Shown: positions 28,510 through 37,973 of the stretch, piece after piece
How positions within the stretch are numbered: position 1 is the first letter of the stretch
How the letters are laid out: the number at the start of each line of letters is the position of its first letter
Assembly: GCA_903866275.1 (NCBI GenBank)
Contig: CAIPMU010000013.1
Coordinates: 62,001 to 126,000 of the forward strand
DNA: 64,000 nucleotides
Direction: 5' to 3'
Source: Vampirovibrio chlorellavorus
GTDB taxonomy: Bacteria; Cyanobacteriota; Vampirovibrionia; Vampirovibrionales; Vampirovibrionaceae
Program-made: the position numbers and the translations under genes
The notes under the pieces: model-generated
What the model saw: only the letters and a program-made list of their open reading frames with translations
Told to the model about the DNA's origin: nothing
Databases searched by the model: none

Positions 28510-29886
28510 TTACTTTTCCTTCACCGCACGAGGGGTTCGGGTTTTTGCCTTCGGTGCGACTTCCTGCACGTCATCCTCATCGGACTCGCTGGAAAGCTCC
28601 ACCACGTCTCCCGAAGCCACGGCCGGTTTACGACCACGGGTGGCTTTGGGCTTGGCAGGCGCAACCGCAGCTTCCTCTAAGGATTCTGCATCCTCATCGG
28701 AATCCGCATCAGATTCCTCGGGCAAGAGTTCCACCACCTTGGCCTTGGCGGTACGCTTCGGCTTGGCAGGCGCTTCATCGCCTTCCGTTTCAGTGACATC
28801 AATCACTGCATCCGCATCCACCGCGTCAGGGGAAACCACTTTCGCTTTGGGTTCCGGCTTGGGTTGAGCTGCTTTTTCCTTTTCCGCCTTTTCCTTTTCT
28901 TCGCGAGCAATCCGCTGAGATTCCTTCATTTCCGGCGGCAGATCTTCACGATCTTCGTTCCAGCGATTCAGGTTGCGATTTTTGCGAATCAGACCAATAG
29001 CCACGTGCACTCGCCATTCATCCATCCGCAACTGCTTGGAAATGATTTTGTGAATGCCCAGCGGAGGCAAGGGCAGATAGGGCTCATAGAGCGTTTCGAT
29101 GGCCATCAACTGCTCCGGGGTAACCGCCAGCTTGCGCTTGGGGTACTCCAGCTTGGGCAGCTTCATTTTCTCACGCACCAGATTGATGCCAAAAAACACC
29201 TTGCTGGGCGCCAGATTAATCTGCTCACCGATCACCTCGTGGATGTCGGGATTCGGCAAAGGCAACGCCTGTTTGTAGAGTCTTTCGATGTCAACCAGTT
29301 GCTCCTTGGTAACGAGCAATTTTTTGGGTGCTCGACCAGGGCCACCGGGACGCATACCGGGACGACCGCCACGGGGCGGGCCAAAACCACCGGGTCTGCC
29401 TTGCGGGCGGGGCGGACCAAAACCACCACCCTGGGGACGCGGACCATAACCTCCCTGCGGGCGCGGCGGGCCAAAACCACCACCCTGAGGACGGGGACCT
29501 TGCGGACGCGGGGGACCATAACCACCACCCTGGGGACGAGGCCCCTGGGGACGCGGGCCGTAGCCACCCTGTTGCGGACGAGGAGGACCATACCCACCTT
29601 GTGGCTGACCATAACCCTGTTGCGGACGAGGAGGACCATAGCCACCCTGTTGCTGACCGTAGCCGCCATAGCCGGGATTGCCGCCACCATAACCACCGCC
29701 CTGAGGCTGGTTATAACCGCCCCCTTGAGGTTGATAGGGACGAGGCTGCGGCTGGTAAGGCGCAGGACTGGCAGGGCGTGGCGCCGCAACCGTGCCTTCC
29801 GGGTACAGACAATTGGGGCAAATGACGCGCTTCGGATTTTTGGTCTCGAAGACCTCGCCACATTTTGAACACTGATTTGTAAACAT
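28510..29886 (-). CDS. Zinc-ribbon protein with Gly/Pro-rich repeats and a duplicated unrecognised domain
   Basis: This 458-residue protein has four parts. Residues 1-30 are a zinc ribbon (C6, C9, C23, C26). Residues about 34-186 are low-complexity, built from repeats such as GGYGPPRPQGPRPQGG, with no acidic residues. Residues about 187-247 and 250-312 are two copies of one domain, alignable as VT-EQL--IE-LY---LPLP---IH-I---QL-----V---I-L-R. Residues 313-458 are highly charged, first Glu/Lys helix, then acidic and basic clusters with Asp/Ser runs (ESDADSDEDAESLEE). I know no family with this layout. The zinc ribbon, the disordered Gly/Arg/Pro part and the basic/acidic tail suggest nucleic-acid binding and self-association; that is inference. 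It is a single-gene unit with its own terminator. Confidence 0.75.
   Translation of the reverse strand: MFTNQCSKCGEVFETKNPKRVICPNCLYPEGTVAAPRPASPAPYQPQPRPYQPQGGGYNQPQGGGYGGGNPGYGGYGQQQGGYGPPRPQQGYGQPQGGYGPPRPQQGGYGPRPQGPRPQGGGYGPPRPQGPRPQGGGFGPPRPQGGYGPRPQGGGFGPPRPQGRPGGFGPPRGGRPGMRPGGPGRAPKKLLVTKEQLVDIERLYKQALPLPNPDIHEVIGEQINLAPSKVFFGINLVREKMKLPKLEYPKRKLAVTPEQLMAIETLYEPYLPLPPLGIHKIISKQLRMDEWRVHVAIGLIRKNRNLNRWNEDREDLPPEMKESQRIAREEKEKAEKEKAAQPKPEPKAKVVSPDAVDADAVIDVTETEGDEAPAKPKRTAKAKVVELLPEESDADSDEDAESLEEAAVAPAKPKATRGRKPAVASGDVVELSSESDEDDVQEVAPKAKTRTPRAVKEK
29345..29770. repeat. Imperfect tandem repeats coding for GGYGPPRPQ units
   Basis: About 15 imperfect copies of a 20-30 base unit (GGNGGRCCATANCCACCCTG on the plus strand) code for the Gly/Pro/Arg/Gln-rich part of the minus-strand protein. 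Such repeats change copy number by slippage, so length may vary between strains. Confidence 0.7.
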
Positions 29887-30398
29887 AATGATTTTCTATC
29901 CGCTTAACTTGGCCGAATCCACCAGACTAATGACAAAATTTCAAAAACCTGAGCTGATGCTGATTTAATGGCTAAATAGGTCTTGGATTCGTGCTGACCC
30001 TTCAACTCTGAATGGAACTGGAATAACGATATATGTGCTTTTTGGCTTTCTCACTCGGCAGTTCAATCGATTGCCTGAAATCCTTATATCAACTAATAGA
30101 ATGCGTTACAATAGACTGTTTAGTGTGTCTACTCGCTGTGGGATTGACTCTTGTGTGCTAAATCACAGTCTCGTCTTGCGTAGTGGGTTACGAAGAAACC
30201 TTTTCTTGTGCCATGCTCTCGCAATCAGGCCCTTCTCTTTTCGATCGGTGAAAGATGGAAGGGGGAAATAATCTACTATTCAAACTAAAAAGTCACTCCT
30301 ATAATAAATAACATAGGTTTCCAAAAAAAAGTAGCTTTTTTTAGAAATTTCCCTCATCAGGGTGATCAGTTGCTTAATATTTCGGGGTATCCCAAACC
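29887..30398. other. Divergent intergenic region before the serine dehydratase genes
   Basis: No convincing gene is present; a 78-codon frame at 30035-30271 has no ribosome binding site. A plus-strand TACAAT at 30107-30112 with TTATAT 17 bases upstream is a weak promoter candidate about 285 bases before sdaAB. An AT hairpin (AAAAAAAGTAGCTTTTTTT near 30324-30342) lies just upstream of the gene. Confidence 0.35.
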
Positions 30399-31076
30399 AT
30401 GAGTGGTGGCTCTTTATTTGATATTGTCGGTCCGATTATGGTCGGACCCTCCAGCTCACACACCGCTGGAGCGGTTCGTCTGGCCAATCTGGCTCGGCTG
30501 GTGGCGGATCAACCCATTGTCCGGGTTGAGTTTGTCCTTTACAATTCCTTCGCCCAGACCTATCAGGGTCATGGCACCGATCGCGGCCTGATTGCGGGCA
30601 TTTTGGGATATGGCGTCAACGATGAACGCATTCGGGATGCCTTTGCCCTGGCCGAGACACATGGGCTGAACTACCAGATCACACCCTTTCAAGGGGCGAA
30701 CAACTATCCACCCAATACGGTGGTCTTTCAGATGACCCTGGCCGATGGCCAGGAGTGCCGGGTGGTTGGCCATTCCACCGGCGGCGGCAAGGTGCATGTC
30801 TCTAAAATCAACGATCACAATATTTCCCTGCGCGGCGAAATGCCCACGCTAATTCTGTTTTACAAGGATCAGCCCGGCATGATCTGGAAGGTCACCAAGG
30901 CGCTGGCCCACCGAAACATCAACATCGCCACATTAACCTGCAATCGCAACCAGCGAGGGGTGGACGCCTTCATGATCATCACCCTCGACTCGCTGGCGCC
31001 CCCGGATGCTGTGGCAGAAATCCGACAGATTGCAGATATTTATACGGTAAGATGCATAGATAAACTGTCCGCCTGA
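30399..31076 (+). CDS. sdaAB: L-serine ammonia-lyase, iron-sulfur-dependent, beta subunit
   Basis: With its partner, this enzyme converts L-serine to pyruvate and ammonia. The 225-residue product has the beta-domain hallmark DIVGPIMVGPSSSHTAGAVR at residues 7-26, then SFAQTYQGHGTDRGL and GHSTGGGKVHVSKIN, and a C-terminal ACT domain from about residue 148 (PTLILFYKDQPGMIWKVTKA), the usual site of serine or regulatory binding. The alpha subunit gene follows 86 bp downstream in the same direction, the split two-subunit form typical of Firmicutes-like and anaerobic bacteria. The pyruvate formed could be used by the pyruvate:ferredoxin oxidoreductase encoded near the right end. Confidence 0.95.
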   Translation: MSGGSLFDIVGPIMVGPSSSHTAGAVRLANLARLVADQPIVRVEFVLYNSFAQTYQGHGTDRGLIAGILGYGVNDERIRDAFALAETHGLNYQITPFQGANNYPPNTVVFQMTLADGQECRVVGHSTGGGKVHVSKINDHNISLRGEMPTLILFYKDQPGMIWKVTKALAHRNINIATLTCNRNQRGVDAFMIITLDSLAPPDAVAEIRQIADIYTVRCIDKLSA

Positions 31077-31162
31077 TGGACGCTGCCGCTGTCACGATGA
31101 CGCTGTGCCTGACCTGCCATCCGGTTTGATTCCCGTTGTATGTAACCCAGAAAGCTGTACCC

Positions 31163-32086
31163 ATGCCCAATTTTGACTCTTTTCAGGAACTGCTGACCTA
31201 CTGTGATCAGCATGCCTGCAGCATTTCCGAAGCCGCCCTGCAGTACGAGGAAGCCTACTCTGGTCAGGATCGCGACGCCATTCTGGCAGGCATGCGGCAG
31301 ATTTTACAACAAATGCGCGACACCGTGGCCAGCGGCATTACCTCACAGGAGAAATCCATGAGCGGCCTGTGTGGCGGTGATGCCAAGCGGATTATGGATT
31401 TTATGGCGCAGCCTAACTGCTTTCTATCACCCATTGAGATGAAGATGATCGCTTACGGGCTGGCCACGCTGGAAGAAAACAGCCGTATGAAACGCATTGT
31501 GGCCTGCCCAACGGCGGGCGGCAGCGGCTCGGTGCCTGCGGCTTTGCTGGCCGTGGAACACGAGAAACAGGTGAACCCGGAACAAACCCTCAAGGGTCTG
31601 ATTGCGGGCGGCGTCATCGGAGAAATTACGGCACGGCGTATGTTTCTGTCGGGCTCGGCGGCGGGCTGTCAGGCGGAAGTCGGCGTGGCTTCCGGGATGG
31701 CCGCAGCGGGGCTGGTGGAAATGATGGGCGGCACACCGAAACAGGTGGTGGAAGCGGCCGCCATTTCCATGCAGAACCTGATGGGGTTGGTCTGCGATCC
31801 CGTGGCCGGGCTGGTGGAAGTGCCTTGCGTGGTACGCAACGGATTATCCGGTGTGCAGGCAGCCGCAGCGGCTACAATGGCGTTGGCGGGCGTGCAAAGC
31901 TTTATCCCGATGGATGAGGTGGTGGAAGCAATGGCTGCCGTGGGCAAGCTGATGCACCCCAGCCTGAAAGAAACCGCCGAAGGCGGTCTGGCTCAGACCA
32001 AAACCGCTAAAATCTTTACGGAGCGGTTTAAAGCCCCCAAAACGGTTTCAGAAATTATCGATGAGCAAAAGCCGCCCAGCCACTAA
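31163..32086 (+). CDS. sdaAA: L-serine ammonia-lyase, iron-sulfur-dependent, alpha subunit
   Basis: The alpha subunit carries the catalytic oxygen-sensitive [4Fe-4S] cluster. The 307-residue product shows CPTAGGSGSVPAALLA, SGSAAGCQAEVGVASGMAAAG and GLVCDPVAGLVEVPCVVRN, which hold the cluster cysteines and the substrate loop. The start at 31163 has AGAAAG upstream; a TTG nine codons earlier is less likely. The C-terminus is Lys/Glu-rich and ends soon after the catalytic domain, as in other split enzymes. No terminator is obvious; dapB comes from the other direction. Confidence 0.95.
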   Translation: MPNFDSFQELLTYCDQHACSISEAALQYEEAYSGQDRDAILAGMRQILQQMRDTVASGITSQEKSMSGLCGGDAKRIMDFMAQPNCFLSPIEMKMIAYGLATLEENSRMKRIVACPTAGGSGSVPAALLAVEHEKQVNPEQTLKGLIAGGVIGEITARRMFLSGSAAGCQAEVGVASGMAAAGLVEMMGGTPKQVVEAAAISMQNLMGLVCDPVAGLVEVPCVVRNGLSGVQAAAAATMALAGVQSFIPMDEVVEAMAAVGKLMHPSLKETAEGGLAQTKTAKIFTERFKAPKTVSEIIDEQKPPSH

Positions 32087-32152
32087 GGCATGACCCCATA
32101 GCGCTCACACCCCAACTTGAGGGTATAAAGCTTACAGGTACTTCAGGCCAAC

Positions 32153-32980
32153 CTACAGAATATGCTCCAGCCCATAGGTGAGCCCCGTCAGTGACATCAC
32201 TTTCTTCACGCACAGGGCAATGCCGGGCATAAAGCAGGCGCGATCCATGCTGTCGTGCCGCAGGGTCAACACTTGCCCCGGGCTCCCCAGAATCACTTCC
32301 TGATGGGCAATCAACCCCGGCAGACGCACGCTGTGAATCCGCACATCAGCAGGCCCTTTGGCACCGCGCGCACCAGGCAGCGATTCTTTCTCCGGGGCGT
32401 TACTACCCCCAAAGCGTGCCTGACGCTCAGCCATCAGCTCGGCGGTTTTCAGGGCGGTGCCACTGGGAGCGTCCGCCTTTTGATTGTGATGGAGCTCGAT
32501 GATTTCAGCATGATCAAAATATCCGGCCGCTTCCTGTGCAAACTTCATCAACAGCACGGCGCCAATCGCGAAATTGGGCACCACCATCCCGCCCAGCTGC
32601 TTTCCCTGAAGGGCTTTGTCCAACTGAGCCAGTTGGGAGGCAGATAACCCCGTAGTGCCTATCACCGGGCGACAGTTAGCCTCAATAATCGCCATGCTGT
32701 TCTCAAACACCACCCCCGGATGAGTCAGATCCACGCAAACATCGGGCTTTTCCCGCGCCAGCAGCTCATTCAGATCGGTATCAAAGTGCATTCCCGGCGC
32801 CAACGTAACCCCAAAGTGTTCATCCACGGATTCCGCCGTCGGCGTGCCCGTGACCACCCCCGCCAACGCCAGTTCCGGGTCGCTCCAGATGGTTTTGACA
32901 AACTCCCGGCCCATTTTGCCTTTGGCCCCGCACACGGCCACCCGAATTAATGGACTGTTTCCTGATGCTGGAGCATTCAT
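32153..32980 (-). CDS. dapB: 4-hydroxy-tetrahydrodipicolinate reductase
   Basis: DapB reduces 4-hydroxy-tetrahydrodipicolinate with NAD(P)H in the lysine/meso-diaminopimelate pathway. The 275-residue product has the dinucleotide loop VAVCGAKGKMGREFV at residues 9-23, VDLTHPGVVFEN, GTTGLS, and the active-site signature IELHHNQKADAPSGTALK with the catalytic His and Lys, followed by VRLPGLIAHQEVI. GAAGGTGG precedes the ATG. It lies downstream of the mur/fts block in the same direction, separated by 190 bp. Its product feeds the diaminopimelate used by MurE encoded in that block. Confidence 0.95.
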   Translation of the reverse strand: MNAPASGNSPLIRVAVCGAKGKMGREFVKTIWSDPELALAGVVTGTPTAESVDEHFGVTLAPGMHFDTDLNELLAREKPDVCVDLTHPGVVFENSMAIIEANCRPVIGTTGLSASQLAQLDKALQGKQLGGMVVPNFAIGAVLLMKFAQEAAGYFDHAEIIELHHNQKADAPSGTALKTAELMAERQARFGGSNAPEKESLPGARGAKGPADVRIHSVRLPGLIAHQEVILGSPGQVLTLRHDSMDRACFMPGIALCVKKVMSLTGLTYGLEHIL

Positions 32981-33172
32981 ACCAAAACCACCTTCTCTAA
33001 CCTGATGCTATTTTTGAGACGCCCGATACTGATACTCCCGGTTTTAGCAGGAAGGCAGCACAGGCGCAAGTTCTAGCACCCGCCATGCTTTCCAATAAGC
33101 CTTTGGAGGCTGCTGGCACGGGTCGTATCGTTCACCCCCTTGCAACCCGGAACTGTTCCGAAAGGAAGGGGC

Positions 33173-34501
33173 TTACCCCTGGGTCTGCTCCGGCTTGGGC
33201 AAATCGAGTTTGGCATAGGGTTTTTGGTGGAACGTCACCTGCTCCTCCCACTGCAAATCCACCGACTCCATATCTTCCCGGAACTCCTGAATCTTGGGAA
33301 TCAGATGCACCAAACGGGCCAGACGTTCTTCAGCCGAACCATTCAGCTGGCCCAGCATAACCGGCAGCTCTTCAAAATTGAAAATCACCCGTTTGGGATG
33401 CCGCACATCCACACTCTGTAGATGGAGCCCTTCAATGTGACGCGCCTGCCAGACCAGCGACTGCAGTTGCGTGAGATAAGCCTTGGAAAAAACGGTCCTG
33501 GGCTGCAGAATAATCTTTTCCAGCGGATGCCGGGCATAAATCTCCGGCTGGTAATGATAAGGGCGCAAGGAAATAATCGCATCCGGCACCAGCAAGGCAT
33601 ACGGTTTAGGTTGTGGCCTGACTGGGGCCATATGGGTTGCGTCAGTGGGCTCGTTTTCGCGCACAGCCTTGCGCGGACTGGGATCCACGGCATAAATTTC
33701 GGCCCAGGGCTGCATCTCCTGAACGGTAATGGACAGGCGAGACGGAAACAACTGACGTCGAACCACAACCCGGTTCACAATATCAAAATTTTTCTCGATT
33801 TTATGAGCCATTTTGCCGGTATCAATGACATAAATGGGCCGATCCACCTGACGCTGCACCCACGGGGCAATCTGCTGCGGCTGGATGAGATGGGCATCGC
33901 TCAGAGTGAACCGGGGCTGATCCAGGAGCCATAACGGGCTTCGCACCACTTGCCACAACACAAAGCACAAGGCCACAGCCAGACACAGTTTGAGGATGAC
34001 GCGTACTCGCTGGAATAACACACGCTGCCGCTTTTTATCCCGTCGTTCTTCCAGGTAATTCTTTTGCCGCCGACGTGCGCGTTCCAAATGTCGCTTGGGT
34101 TTCACGGCACGAGCGCCGCCTTTCCCCGGATGGGGCGTCCTCTCTGTCAATTGATCTGCCAGCTCACTCGCAGAAGCAACCGGAGGGCCCGACGGCATCG
34201 ACAAGGATGACTCTCTGGAGGCAGCCCCTTCCTTTGCCCACGCTTCAGCCGATGCGTCATTTTCATTGCGCGCCTCGGCACGATTATCAGGGCGAATCAA
34301 CGGGTCCTGAATGCCACTCCGTTTGGAGAAAATACTTTGTGGGCCCGGTTTACCCTCAGAGGAACCCGCCTGAGTGCCCGGCGGCTGACTACGTTCCAAG
34401 TCGTCCTCCTCCCAGCCATCGAGCCATTCGGTCCAAGACAAATCCGGCAGCGCCTCCCCGGCTTGGGGCGGCAATGCATCTGGGGGCTGAAATTGGCTCA
34501 T
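33173..34501 (-). CDS. ftsQ: FtsQ-type cell division protein with POTRA domain and long N-terminal region
   Basis: FtsQ links early and late division proteins. The 442-residue product has a long, unfolded, Pro/Glu/Arg-rich cytoplasmic part (residues 1-170, ending in the basic stretch ERARRRQKNYLEERRDKKRQR), one membrane helix (LKLCLAVALCFVLWQVV, about 175-192), then a POTRA domain (PRFTLSDAHLIQPQQIAPWV...RPIYVIDTGKMAHKIEKNF) and the FtsQ beta domain (VNRVVVRRQLFPSRLSITVQEMQPWA). Typical FtsQ cytoplasmic parts are far shorter. It is the last gene of the division block after ddl, the same relative order (murB-ddl-ftsQ) as in many bacteria. Confidence 0.82.
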   Translation of the reverse strand: MSQFQPPDALPPQAGEALPDLSWTEWLDGWEEDDLERSQPPGTQAGSSEGKPGPQSIFSKRSGIQDPLIRPDNRAEARNENDASAEAWAKEGAASRESSLSMPSGPPVASASELADQLTERTPHPGKGGARAVKPKRHLERARRRQKNYLEERRDKKRQRVLFQRVRVILKLCLAVALCFVLWQVVRSPLWLLDQPRFTLSDAHLIQPQQIAPWVQRQVDRPIYVIDTGKMAHKIEKNFDIVNRVVVRRQLFPSRLSITVQEMQPWAEIYAVDPSPRKAVRENEPTDATHMAPVRPQPKPYALLVPDAIISLRPYHYQPEIYARHPLEKIILQPRTVFSKAYLTQLQSLVWQARHIEGLHLQSVDVRHPKRVIFNFEELPVMLGQLNGSAEERLARLVHLIPKIQEFREDMESVDLQWEEQVTFHQKPYAKLDLPKPEQTQG

Positions 34502-34533
34502 CGAAAAGCACGCTCATTACATTCAGGGTTCAG

Positions 34534-35496
34534 TTATCCTGCGGTCTGGGCTGTCTGGAGAATATAGTCTACCAACTGATCGTAGTCAATGCCCATGGCT
34601 TTGGCCTGTGCGGGCAAGTCACTCAGGGGCGTCATGCCCGGTATGGTATTAATCTCCAGAATGTAAAACTGATTTTGCGCGTCCACCACGAAGTCAATGC
34701 GGGACATACCCCGGCAACCGGCCGCCAGATGAGCTTGCAAGGTGGCCTGTTGAATGGCCTCAGTCACGCTGGGCGACAATTCGGCTGGCAGGATGAACTC
34801 TGTGCCGCCCTCGGTGTACTTGGCCTCCAGATCGTACCATTCCGACTGAGTGGGGCGCAATTCGAGAATCGGCGTCACTTTAGGGGTACCATCCACCTCG
34901 ACGACGCCCACAGTAATGGATTTACCGGGGACAAACTCCTCGATCATGACTTCATCGGCGTACTGAAAGGCCGTTTTCAGGGCTTCCTTCAGGTCTTCCG
35001 GGCCATTCACCTTGCTCATGCCAATGCTGGAACCTTCATTGATGGGTTTGACCATCACCGGATAGCTCAAGCCAATCTCCAGTGGCTTGCCATTGACCGT
35101 CCCTGCCTTAATCACCACGGAATCAATGACCGGCAAGCCGGCATCTTTCAAGACGCTCTTGGTGAGGGCCTTGTGCATGGTCAAGGCACTGGCAGCCACC
35201 CGGCATCCGGTGTAAGGGATGCCCATCAGCTCTAACAGTCCTTGAATGCAGCCATCTTCCCCAAACTTACCGTGCAAGGCGATGTAGGCCACTTCAATCT
35301 GCTTTTCCGCCAGCGTGCGCGCAATCTGATGGTCCACATCAATGAGTTCCGCGTTGTGATAACCCAGCCGGCGCAGGGCTTCATAGCAGTTATTGCCCGA
35401 AATCAGGGACACCTTGCGCTCGGAGGAAAGACCGCCATACAGCACAGCAATCCGGGTGTCATGGGTCAATTTCAGTGGGGTTTGCACGTTACTCAT
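34534..35496 (-). CDS. ddl: D-alanine--D-alanine ligase
   Basis: Ddl makes the D-Ala-D-Ala dipeptide for peptidoglycan. The 320-residue ATP-grasp enzyme shows VLYGGLSSERKVSLISG near the start, ALHGKFGEDGCIQGLLELMGIPYTG, the ATP-grasp lysine region YPVMVKPINEGSSIGMSKV, MIEEFVPGKSITVGVV, and the terminal metal/D-Ala-binding FYILEINTIPGMTPLSDLPAQA. GAAGAGG precedes the ATG. It is co-directional with murB and ftsQ. Confidence 0.96.
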   Translation of the reverse strand: MSNVQTPLKLTHDTRIAVLYGGLSSERKVSLISGNNCYEALRRLGYHNAELIDVDHQIARTLAEKQIEVAYIALHGKFGEDGCIQGLLELMGIPYTGCRVAASALTMHKALTKSVLKDAGLPVIDSVVIKAGTVNGKPLEIGLSYPVMVKPINEGSSIGMSKVNGPEDLKEALKTAFQYADEVMIEEFVPGKSITVGVVEVDGTPKVTPILELRPTQSEWYDLEAKYTEGGTEFILPAELSPSVTEAIQQATLQAHLAAGCRGMSRIDFVVDAQNQFYILEINTIPGMTPLSDLPAQAKAMGIDYDQLVDYILQTAQTAG

Positions 35497-35566
35497 TCAT
35501 GTAGCCTCTTCAATCGGGTTCAATGGGGAAACCGTAAGGTTTTACGGTGCATTCAGGGTCTTAAAA

Positions 35567-36496
35567 CTAATGAGAAGCGCCTGCGGTCAGGGTTGCCCAG
35601 AGCTGCTGTTCTTCTGCGGTGGCATCTCCCAGAAACAGGTTCTCCGGGTGGGCTTCAAGCCCGTAATGCGACTGAATCGCCTGCTTCATGCGAAGCATCA
35701 GCTTCAACACATCGGTGGAAGTGGCCTGATGGACGTTCACAATAAAATTACCATGCAACGGGCTGACCATCGCGCCGCCTTCGTGCCAGTTGCCCTTGGC
35801 GCCCAGCTCCTCCATCAGGCGGCCCACGGGCATGTCCTGGGCGGGATTTTTGAACACACTGCCCCCGTTGGGCTCCTTGGGGTGGTGAGCCTTGCGAAAC
35901 TGAACGCTCTGGGTCATCATCGCAGCGATTTGACTAGCCTCACCGTGCTGAAACTCCAGCTCGGCGCTGAGCACAATGTGGCTATCCGGCTGAATGGCGC
36001 TCTTGCGGTAGCTAAAACCCAACTGCTCGGGCAGCCAGGTTTCGATTTCTCCGGTTGTCAGATTGTACAAATCCACGCTTCGGACCAGATCCGCCATTTC
36101 CTGACCCAGCGCGCCCGCATTCATGCGCACCGCGCCCCCAATGGTACCGGGAATCCCAATCATGAACTCGCCACCGCGCAAGCTATGTTTCAAGGCCTCA
36201 CTGGCCGATTTCGCCAGATGCACACCGGCGCCGAAGACAATCCGGGTATCGGTCAAGGGCAACACCCAATCCAGCTTGCGGGTAATAATGGTCACACCCC
36301 GAATGCCCGCGCTGGCAATCAGGCTATTCCCGCCCCAACCCAACACGGTAATGGCTTTATCCTTCGCCCGCGCGTCCGATAACACCTTCAGCAGCTCGAT
36401 TTTCGTGCTGGGCTGATAGGCCTCATCCAGCGGGCCACCAATGCGATAGGTGGTGAAGCTGGCACCGGTCAAGACTTGTGGCAAACAGGAATTCAT
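35567..36496 (-). CDS. murB: UDP-N-acetylmuramate dehydrogenase
   Basis: MurB reduces UDP-GlcNAc-enolpyruvate to UDP-MurNAc with NADPH and FAD. The 309-residue product shows ASFTTYRIGGPLDEAYQP, the FAD-binding LGWGGNSLIASAGIRGVTI, IPGTIGGAVRMNAGALGQE and GSVFKNPAQDMPVGRLMEE. The start is taken at 36496 because its ATG shares a base with the murC stop (TGATG), suggesting translational coupling; a GTG at 36508 is an alternative with a 13-base overlap. Confidence 0.94.
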   Translation of the reverse strand: MNSCLPQVLTGASFTTYRIGGPLDEAYQPSTKIELLKVLSDARAKDKAITVLGWGGNSLIASAGIRGVTIITRKLDWVLPLTDTRIVFGAGVHLAKSASEALKHSLRGGEFMIGIPGTIGGAVRMNAGALGQEMADLVRSVDLYNLTTGEIETWLPEQLGFSYRKSAIQPDSHIVLSAELEFQHGEASQIAAMMTQSVQFRKAHHPKEPNGGSVFKNPAQDMPVGRLMEELGAKGNWHEGGAMVSPLHGNFIVNVHQATSTDVLKLMLRMKQAIQSHYGLEAHPENLFLGDATAEEQQLWATLTAGASH

Positions 36497-37950
36497 CAGC
36501 CGTGCCACTGCCTCAGGAGTTGCGTGATATTGCCAGCACCCATCGACAGGACGATGTCACCGGGGCGAATTTCAGCTCTCAGCGTTTCGCGCAGTACGGT
36601 AAAGCCCGGATTCTGCGGGATATAACGCGCATGGGGATGCACCATCTGCTCAGCCAATGCCGCCGAAGTAATTCCGGGGATTTCCGGCTCATGGGCCGAA
36701 TACACGTCGGTCAGGTAAACCTGATCGGCGTCCCCGAAGCAAGCGGCAAAATCTGCCCAAAGGGCCTGCAAGCGCGTATAACGGTGGGGCTGAAAGACCG
36801 CAATCACGCGCCCGTTGCTGCCATGCAACGATTCCTTGGCTGCTTTCAGTGTAACAGCGACTTCGCTGGGATGATGGGCGTAATCGTCAATCAGCAAGGC
36901 ATTATTCAGCTCGCCGACTTTCTCAAAACGACGGCCCATACCGGTAAACTGCTGCAAAGCCTCCGCCAAATCATCAAAATCAGCGCCCAACTGGTCACCC
37001 ACGGCCACGGCGCACAGCCCGTTAAACAGGTTATGCTTGCCGGGCACCGACATACTCAACTCGCCCAGCATTTTACCATTGCGATAGACATAACCCTGAT
37101 AACAGCCCTTACTAAAATGGCGAGCGTTTTTCAGCCAATAGGTGGTCTGCGTTTCTTGTCCTGTAAAAACCTCACCGGGAGCGATCAGGATCGCTTCCAC
37201 ATGGGCCGGGTTTTCCTCGGCCAGCAGTTGGGTATTGGGGCAGCTGACGTTGTAAAACACCTTGCTCCCCGGCTTTAAAGCACTCAGGTACTGCCGGAAG
37301 GTATCCAGCACCCCTTGCAACCCGTTGGTGTAGTGGTCGGCATGGTCTAATTCCAGATTAGCCACCACCGACACCGCGGGCTGATACTGCAAAATCGTAC
37401 CATCGCTCTCATCCAGTTCAGCGACTGCATACTGTTTAGCTTTTCCCCAGACGGCATTGGTACCCAATTGCGGCATTTTTCCGCCCACAATAATCGTGGG
37501 ATCCAGTCCGGCAGCTCGTAGCGCCAGACCGGTCATTCCGGTAATGCTCGTCTTTCCGTGCGTGCCGGTAATGCCGATAGGGCTACTGTGGCCCAGTTTG
37601 GCCCCTTGCAAGATTTCCCGCAACAAAACCGAACGGTGATGGATGGGCAATCCCAAATCCAGTGCCTTGGCGATTTCCGGGTTTTTGCGATTAATCGACG
37701 AAGAAACAATCAGCGCGGCGCCCGCCGGGACGTTCTCCGCGGCATGCCCGATGGCCAGCTTGCAGCCCAGCGCCACCAGTTGCTGGGTGTAGGCGTTTTC
37801 CGCCACATCAGAGCCACTAATGGAGTAACCGGCCTCCAGCAAAATCTTGGCCAGACCGCTCATGCCCACGCCACCAATGCCCACAAAGTGCAATGGCTGG
37901 ACAGGGTCCAGCGTCAGGGGTTGTTGTTCGGTTTCGACGGAAAAACTCAT
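36496..37950 (-). CDS. murC: UDP-N-acetylmuramate--L-alanine ligase
   Basis: MurC adds L-Ala to UDP-MurNAc. The 484-residue product shows LHFVGIGGVGMSGLAKILLE at the nucleotide-fold start, SSSINRKNPEIA, the ATP loop GITGTHGKTSITGM, VANLELDHADHY and, in the C-terminal domain, LIDDYAHHPSEVAVTL. The ATG at 37950 with GAGGAG nine bases upstream is a better start than the GTG at 37971. It follows murE after 23 bp and overlaps murB by one base. Confidence 0.95.
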   Translation of the reverse strand: MSFSVETEQQPLTLDPVQPLHFVGIGGVGMSGLAKILLEAGYSISGSDVAENAYTQQLVALGCKLAIGHAAENVPAGAALIVSSSINRKNPEIAKALDLGLPIHHRSVLLREILQGAKLGHSSPIGITGTHGKTSITGMTGLALRAAGLDPTIIVGGKMPQLGTNAVWGKAKQYAVAELDESDGTILQYQPAVSVVANLELDHADHYTNGLQGVLDTFRQYLSALKPGSKVFYNVSCPNTQLLAEENPAHVEAILIAPGEVFTGQETQTTYWLKNARHFSKGCYQGYVYRNGKMLGELSMSVPGKHNLFNGLCAVAVGDQLGADFDDLAEALQQFTGMGRRFEKVGELNNALLIDDYAHHPSEVAVTLKAAKESLHGSNGRVIAVFQPHRYTRLQALWADFAACFGDADQVYLTDVYSAHEPEIPGITSAALAEQMVHPHARYIPQNPGFTVLRETLRAEIRPGDIVLSMGAGNITQLLRQWHG

Positions 37951-37973
37951 CGGGGCTTGCTCCTCACTCACGG

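Noticed and set aside
28864-29868. 334-codon plus-strand frame with Thr/Arg repeats
   Set aside because: It is the antisense reading of the Gly/Pro repeats in the zinc-ribbon protein; the minus-strand frame has a zinc ribbon and a proper start.
34075-36382. Two long plus-strand frames (386 and 329 codons) opposite ddl and murB
   Set aside because: Both are mirrors of clear enzymes and have no motif.
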